From CAJQQK01 sp963696075 (GTDB lineage: Bacteria; Pseudomonadota; Alphaproteobacteria; Rhizobiales; Hyphomicrobiaceae): a stretch of DNA of 64,000 nt. Each line of letters begins with the position of its first letter. Position 1 is the first letter of the stretch. The position numbers were made by a program, and so were the translations under genes. The notes under the pieces were generated by a model, which saw nothing but the letters and a program-made list of their open reading frames with translations, had not been told where the DNA came from and ran no database searches. Positions 61,560 to 64,000 of the stretch are shown here, piece by piece. Location of the stretch: the NCBI GenBank assembly GCA_963696075.1, contig CAVOJD010000009.1:62001-126000 (forward strand), in the 5' to 3' direction.

Positions 61560-63092
61560 ATGTTGTCGTCGATCTTCAAAGGTCTCTTCGGGCTTGCCGT
61601 CGTGGTGGCCCTTGTCGGGAGCCTGGGTCAGCCGGCCGATGCACAGGTCGATGCGCGCCGAAAGGCTGAGGATGCGCTGCGCAGCGGTATCCAGGCGCAA
61701 AGCCGGCGGGATCATGGGGCGGCGCTGCAATTCTTTTCGCAAGCGATCAACTCCAGTGCGCTCGGGCGCAGCGAGTTGGCCGTGGCGCTCTATCGCCGCG
61801 CGATTTCCTATCGCAGCCAGAAGCAGCCCGCCCGCGCGATCTCGGATATAAACAGCGCGCTTTTCTTCAAGGATGCGCTGCCATCGAACGACCGGGCAAA
61901 TGCGATTGAAGTTCGATTGCAAGCCTATCGCGATGCCGGGCTGTCAGCGCCGGCTTTGACGACATCGACGCCTCGGGCGCCGAGTTCAGCGGCCTTGCAG
62001 GCGCCGAGCGGGCCGCCGCGGACAGGACCCCGGATCATCAATACGGCGCCACCGCGCGTCAGCGGACCGGTGCACCGGGTGGCGCCGCGGCAAAGCCTAT
62101 CCGATCTGCCTCCGACGGCGCCTATCCTTGGTGGGTCATCGTCCGGATCCGAGGTTGCTGCGCGTCCGCCGCAACCTGTCGCGCCACAGATTTCAGCGTT
62201 TTCAACTGAAACGCGGCGGGGAGCACCGCCGCCTTCGTCAGTTCCAGCCTTTACGACACGTGCTGCGCCGGCGCCCTCCAGCGTCGCCTCGGTAAGTTCG
62301 CGCGCGGCGGTGACGCCGCGGGGGAGCTGGTCGACGGAAACGTCGGCGCGTCCGGCACGGATTCCGGCCCAGGTTGCCGCAACGACGTCATCGGCGGCGG
62401 CCCAGGCGGGATCGCTGGGCACCTATGCGGCAAGCTCGCGTTCGGCGGTTGCGCCGTCAGTTGCCGCACCACAGGCGACTGCGCCGACGGCATGGCGCGG
62501 ATCGCCGCCAGCGGTGCGCCAGCCCCTGGCGGAGACGCCAACGGTTCGGCCGGTTGCACCGCCGCGTGAGGTGGCGCGTGCGCCCGCACCAGCCCAAACG
62601 GCGACCGGTGGTCAGGGTATCGGCGGGTTCTTCTCGAATTTGTTCGGGCAATCGCAGACGCGTGATGCAATCGTGCCGGAGACGACGAGTGCAGTATCAA
62701 GGCGGGAGCCACCGCCGCGCGCCGAGCCCGCGCCGCGTGTAGAGCCCGCGGGTGAGCGGGTGGCTGTTGTGGTGCCGCCGGCAGCGCCACAGGCCGCGCC
62801 ACAGGCCGTGGTTGAGCCGCGCACACCCCGCGCAAAGGGCTTCGACATCGAGCTCGCCGCACTCAGTGACCGGTTCCGGGCGGAGGCGATCGCGAAGCAA
62901 GTGATGGTGCAGTATTCGAGTGATTTCTTCTGGAGCCCGCGCAAGACGCGGGTCGATGAGCGTGCGGGGCCTGAGGGCAGCACCATCTATGCGGTGCGGC
63001 TCGGTCTCTACGGTGATGAGGCGAGTGCGCGCGGCTTTTGCGGCAAGCTCGAGGCCGACGGCTTCGACTGCAATATCGTCGCCCGGCGCTAG
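61560..63092 (+). CDS. Exported SPOR-like domain protein with TPR-like N-terminus
   Basis: 510 residues with a signal peptide (cleavage near ADA at about 28). Residues about 30-110 form helix pairs like tetratricopeptide repeats (RRKAEDALRSGIQAQSRRDHG, RAISYRSQKQPARAI). A long Ala/Pro/Ser/Thr-rich linker follows to about residue 415, and the C-terminal 90 residues (FDIELAALSDRF to FDCNIVARR) fit a SPOR-like fold. It may bind peptidoglycan. It is downstream of glmS, so two such proteins bracket glmUS. Confidence 0.72.
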   Translation: MLSSIFKGLFGLAVVVALVGSLGQPADAQVDARRKAEDALRSGIQAQSRRDHGAALQFFSQAINSSALGRSELAVALYRRAISYRSQKQPARAISDINSALFFKDALPSNDRANAIEVRLQAYRDAGLSAPALTTSTPRAPSSAALQAPSGPPRTGPRIINTAPPRVSGPVHRVAPRQSLSDLPPTAPILGGSSSGSEVAARPPQPVAPQISAFSTETRRGAPPPSSVPAFTTRAAPAPSSVASVSSRAAVTPRGSWSTETSARPARIPAQVAATTSSAAAQAGSLGTYAASSRSAVAPSVAAPQATAPTAWRGSPPAVRQPLAETPTVRPVAPPREVARAPAPAQTATGGQGIGGFFSNLFGQSQTRDAIVPETTSAVSRREPPPRAEPAPRVEPAGERVAVVVPPAAPQAAPQAVVEPRTPRAKGFDIELAALSDRFRAEAIAKQVMVQYSSDFFWSPRKTRVDERAGPEGSTIYAVRLGLYGDEASARGFCGKLEADGFDCNIVARR

Positions 63093-63202
63093 AGCGCCGG
63101 ATAGGGCTCTAGCGCCGGTCTATGGCTCTGTGCGGTCGGTTCTAGCCTGATTGGTGAGTGGGTTCAGGTGCGTGGTGCGCGGGCGTCGCGGGAGAGCTGC
63201 GG

Positions 63203-64000
63203 CTAGGCCGCGCGAAAGAGGCGGACGGCTTCGTCGCATTCGAACAGGTAGAGCAGGGTGCGCACTGCCTGGCCCCTGGGGCTTTCCAGCTTTGGGTCCT
63301 CGTCGAGCAGCATGATGGCGTCGTTGCGCGCGGCGGCCAGGAGGTTTTCAAAGCCGGGCACATCGGCGACGCGGAATTCAGGCAGGCCGGATTGGCGCGC
63401 GCCAAGGACCTCGCCGCCGCCCCGCAATTCAAGGTCTTTTTCCGCGATCAGGAAGCCGTCTTCGCTTTCGCGCATCATCTTGAGGCGCGCTTCGGCGGTG
63501 GTGCTCAAGGGCGCCTTGTAGAGCAGCACACAATAGGACTGGCGCGAGCCGCGCCCGACGCGACCGCGGAGCTGATGGAGCTGGGCGAGGCCGAAGCGCT
63601 CGGCGTGTTCGATCACCATGATCGAGGCATTGGGCACGTTGACGCCGACCTCGATGACGGTCGTTGAGACGAGGATCTTGATCTTGTCGGCGGCGAAGTC
63701 GGCCATCATCCGGTCTTTGGCGGTCGGCGCCATGGCGCCATGGAGGAGGCCGACCTGGTCCCCGAAAATCTGGGCGAGATGGGCTTCGCGCTCTTCGGCG
63801 GCGGCAAGCTCGGAGGCGGTGTTGCTTTCGATCAGCGGACAGACCCAGTAGATCTGGGCACCTTCGGCGACGGCGCGGCGCAGACCGGTGATGACGTCCT
63901 CGATGCGCTCAGTGGAGGCGAGCGTCGTCTTGACCGGCTTGCGGCCCGCGGGCTTCTCGGTGAGGCGGGAGACGTCGAGGTCGCCGTAGTGGGTCATGAG
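63203..64000 (-). CDS. recG: ATP-dependent DNA helicase RecG, C-terminal part
   Basis: The 265 visible residues are the C-terminal half: the second RecA-like helicase domain with QIYWVCPLIE, the KILVSTTVIEVGVNVPNA motif V, QLRGRVGRG motif VI, and the TRG/wedge-associated C-terminal tail with GGGEVLGARQSGLPEFR. The gene starts beyond the right edge. RecG reverses stalled replication forks and processes Holliday junctions. The local tail is complete, ending RLFRAA. Confidence 0.95.
   Translation of the reverse strand, partial: LMTHYGDLDVSRLTEKPAGRKPVKTTLASTERIEDVITGLRRAVAEGAQIYWVCPLIESNTASELAAAEEREAHLAQIFGDQVGLLHGAMAPTAKDRMMADFAADKIKILVSTTVIEVGVNVPNASIMVIEHAERFGLAQLHQLRGRVGRGSRQSYCVLLYKAPLSTTAEARLKMMRESEDGFLIAEKDLELRGGGEVLGARQSGLPEFRVADVPGFENLLAAARNDAIMLLDEDPKLESPRGQAVRTLLYLFECDEAVRLFRAA

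Overview
The window is high-GC and chromosomal, and it reads as an alphaproteobacterium, most likely Hyphomicrobiales (Rhizobiales) or a close relative. The main reasons are the order tRNA-Leu/tig/clpP/clpX/lon/hupB/tRNA-Val, the serB-miaA-ilvB-ilvH neighbourhood, a GlmU/GlmS pair, KdsA (a Gram-negative LPS enzyme), and alphaproteobacterial-style terminal-hairpin intergenic repeats. I see no prophage, insertion sequence, CRISPR array, integrase or replication origin.

Layout. 1-11.6 kb is a mix of small metabolic genes: a partial cupin, a class IV aminotransferase, DUF1737, YtoQ, an SDR, an exported VWA protein, a VOC protein, a GNAT-nitrilase fusion, DUF1772, a selenoprotein of the SelT/SelW/SelH (Rdx) family, DUF4259, SseA, AlaX, CysK and an outer-membrane barrel. 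11.9-20.2 kb is the protein quality-control block: tRNA-Leu(UAG), tig, clpP, clpX, lon, hupB, tRNA-Val(UAC). 20.5-25.5 kb holds an exported cyclase-family protein, a lytic transglycosylase, the AtuA/DUF4387 pair and a VOC protein. 25.5-32.7 kb is central carbon and cofactor metabolism: kdsA, a PfkB kinase, tkt, pgk, ccdA, thiD. 32.9-42.6 kb holds an exported hypothetical, threonine dehydratase, an ABC exporter, a Ca/Na antiporter, serB, miaA, ilvB, a GST and ilvH. 42.6-55.0 kb is a more accessory catabolic region: an orphan solute-binding protein, a cyclase, an amidohydrolase, an uncharacterised possible cysteine-peptidase fold, an IlvD/EDD sugar-acid dehydratase, a CoA-transferase, an ABM protein, a HAD hydrolase, DUF599, an MBL lactonase-like protein and malonyl-CoA decarboxylase. 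55.1-64 kb holds a zinc metallopeptidase, two SPOR-like proteins flanking glmU-glmS, and the 3' part of recG.

Two results stand out. First, positions 7014-7232 encode a 72-residue Rdx-family protein whose CxxC motif reads C-G-S-TGA. A stem-loop with a GU-containing loop lies 13 nt after the TGA, at the place where bacterial SECIS elements sit, so this is probably a real selenoprotein that ordinary gene calling would miss. Second, the gene-free stretches contain structured repeats: twin 144/145-bp elements near 50.5-51.0 kb with identical terminal architecture but different stem sequences, and a two-copy element (20.17 and 46.32 kb) whose hairpin differs between copies by compensating changes.

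Three genes (lon, tkt and a HAD hydrolase) are interrupted by four frameshifts. All four behave as single-base insertions and the proteins are intact on both sides. This looks more like sequencing or assembly error than gene decay, but the sequence alone cannot settle it.
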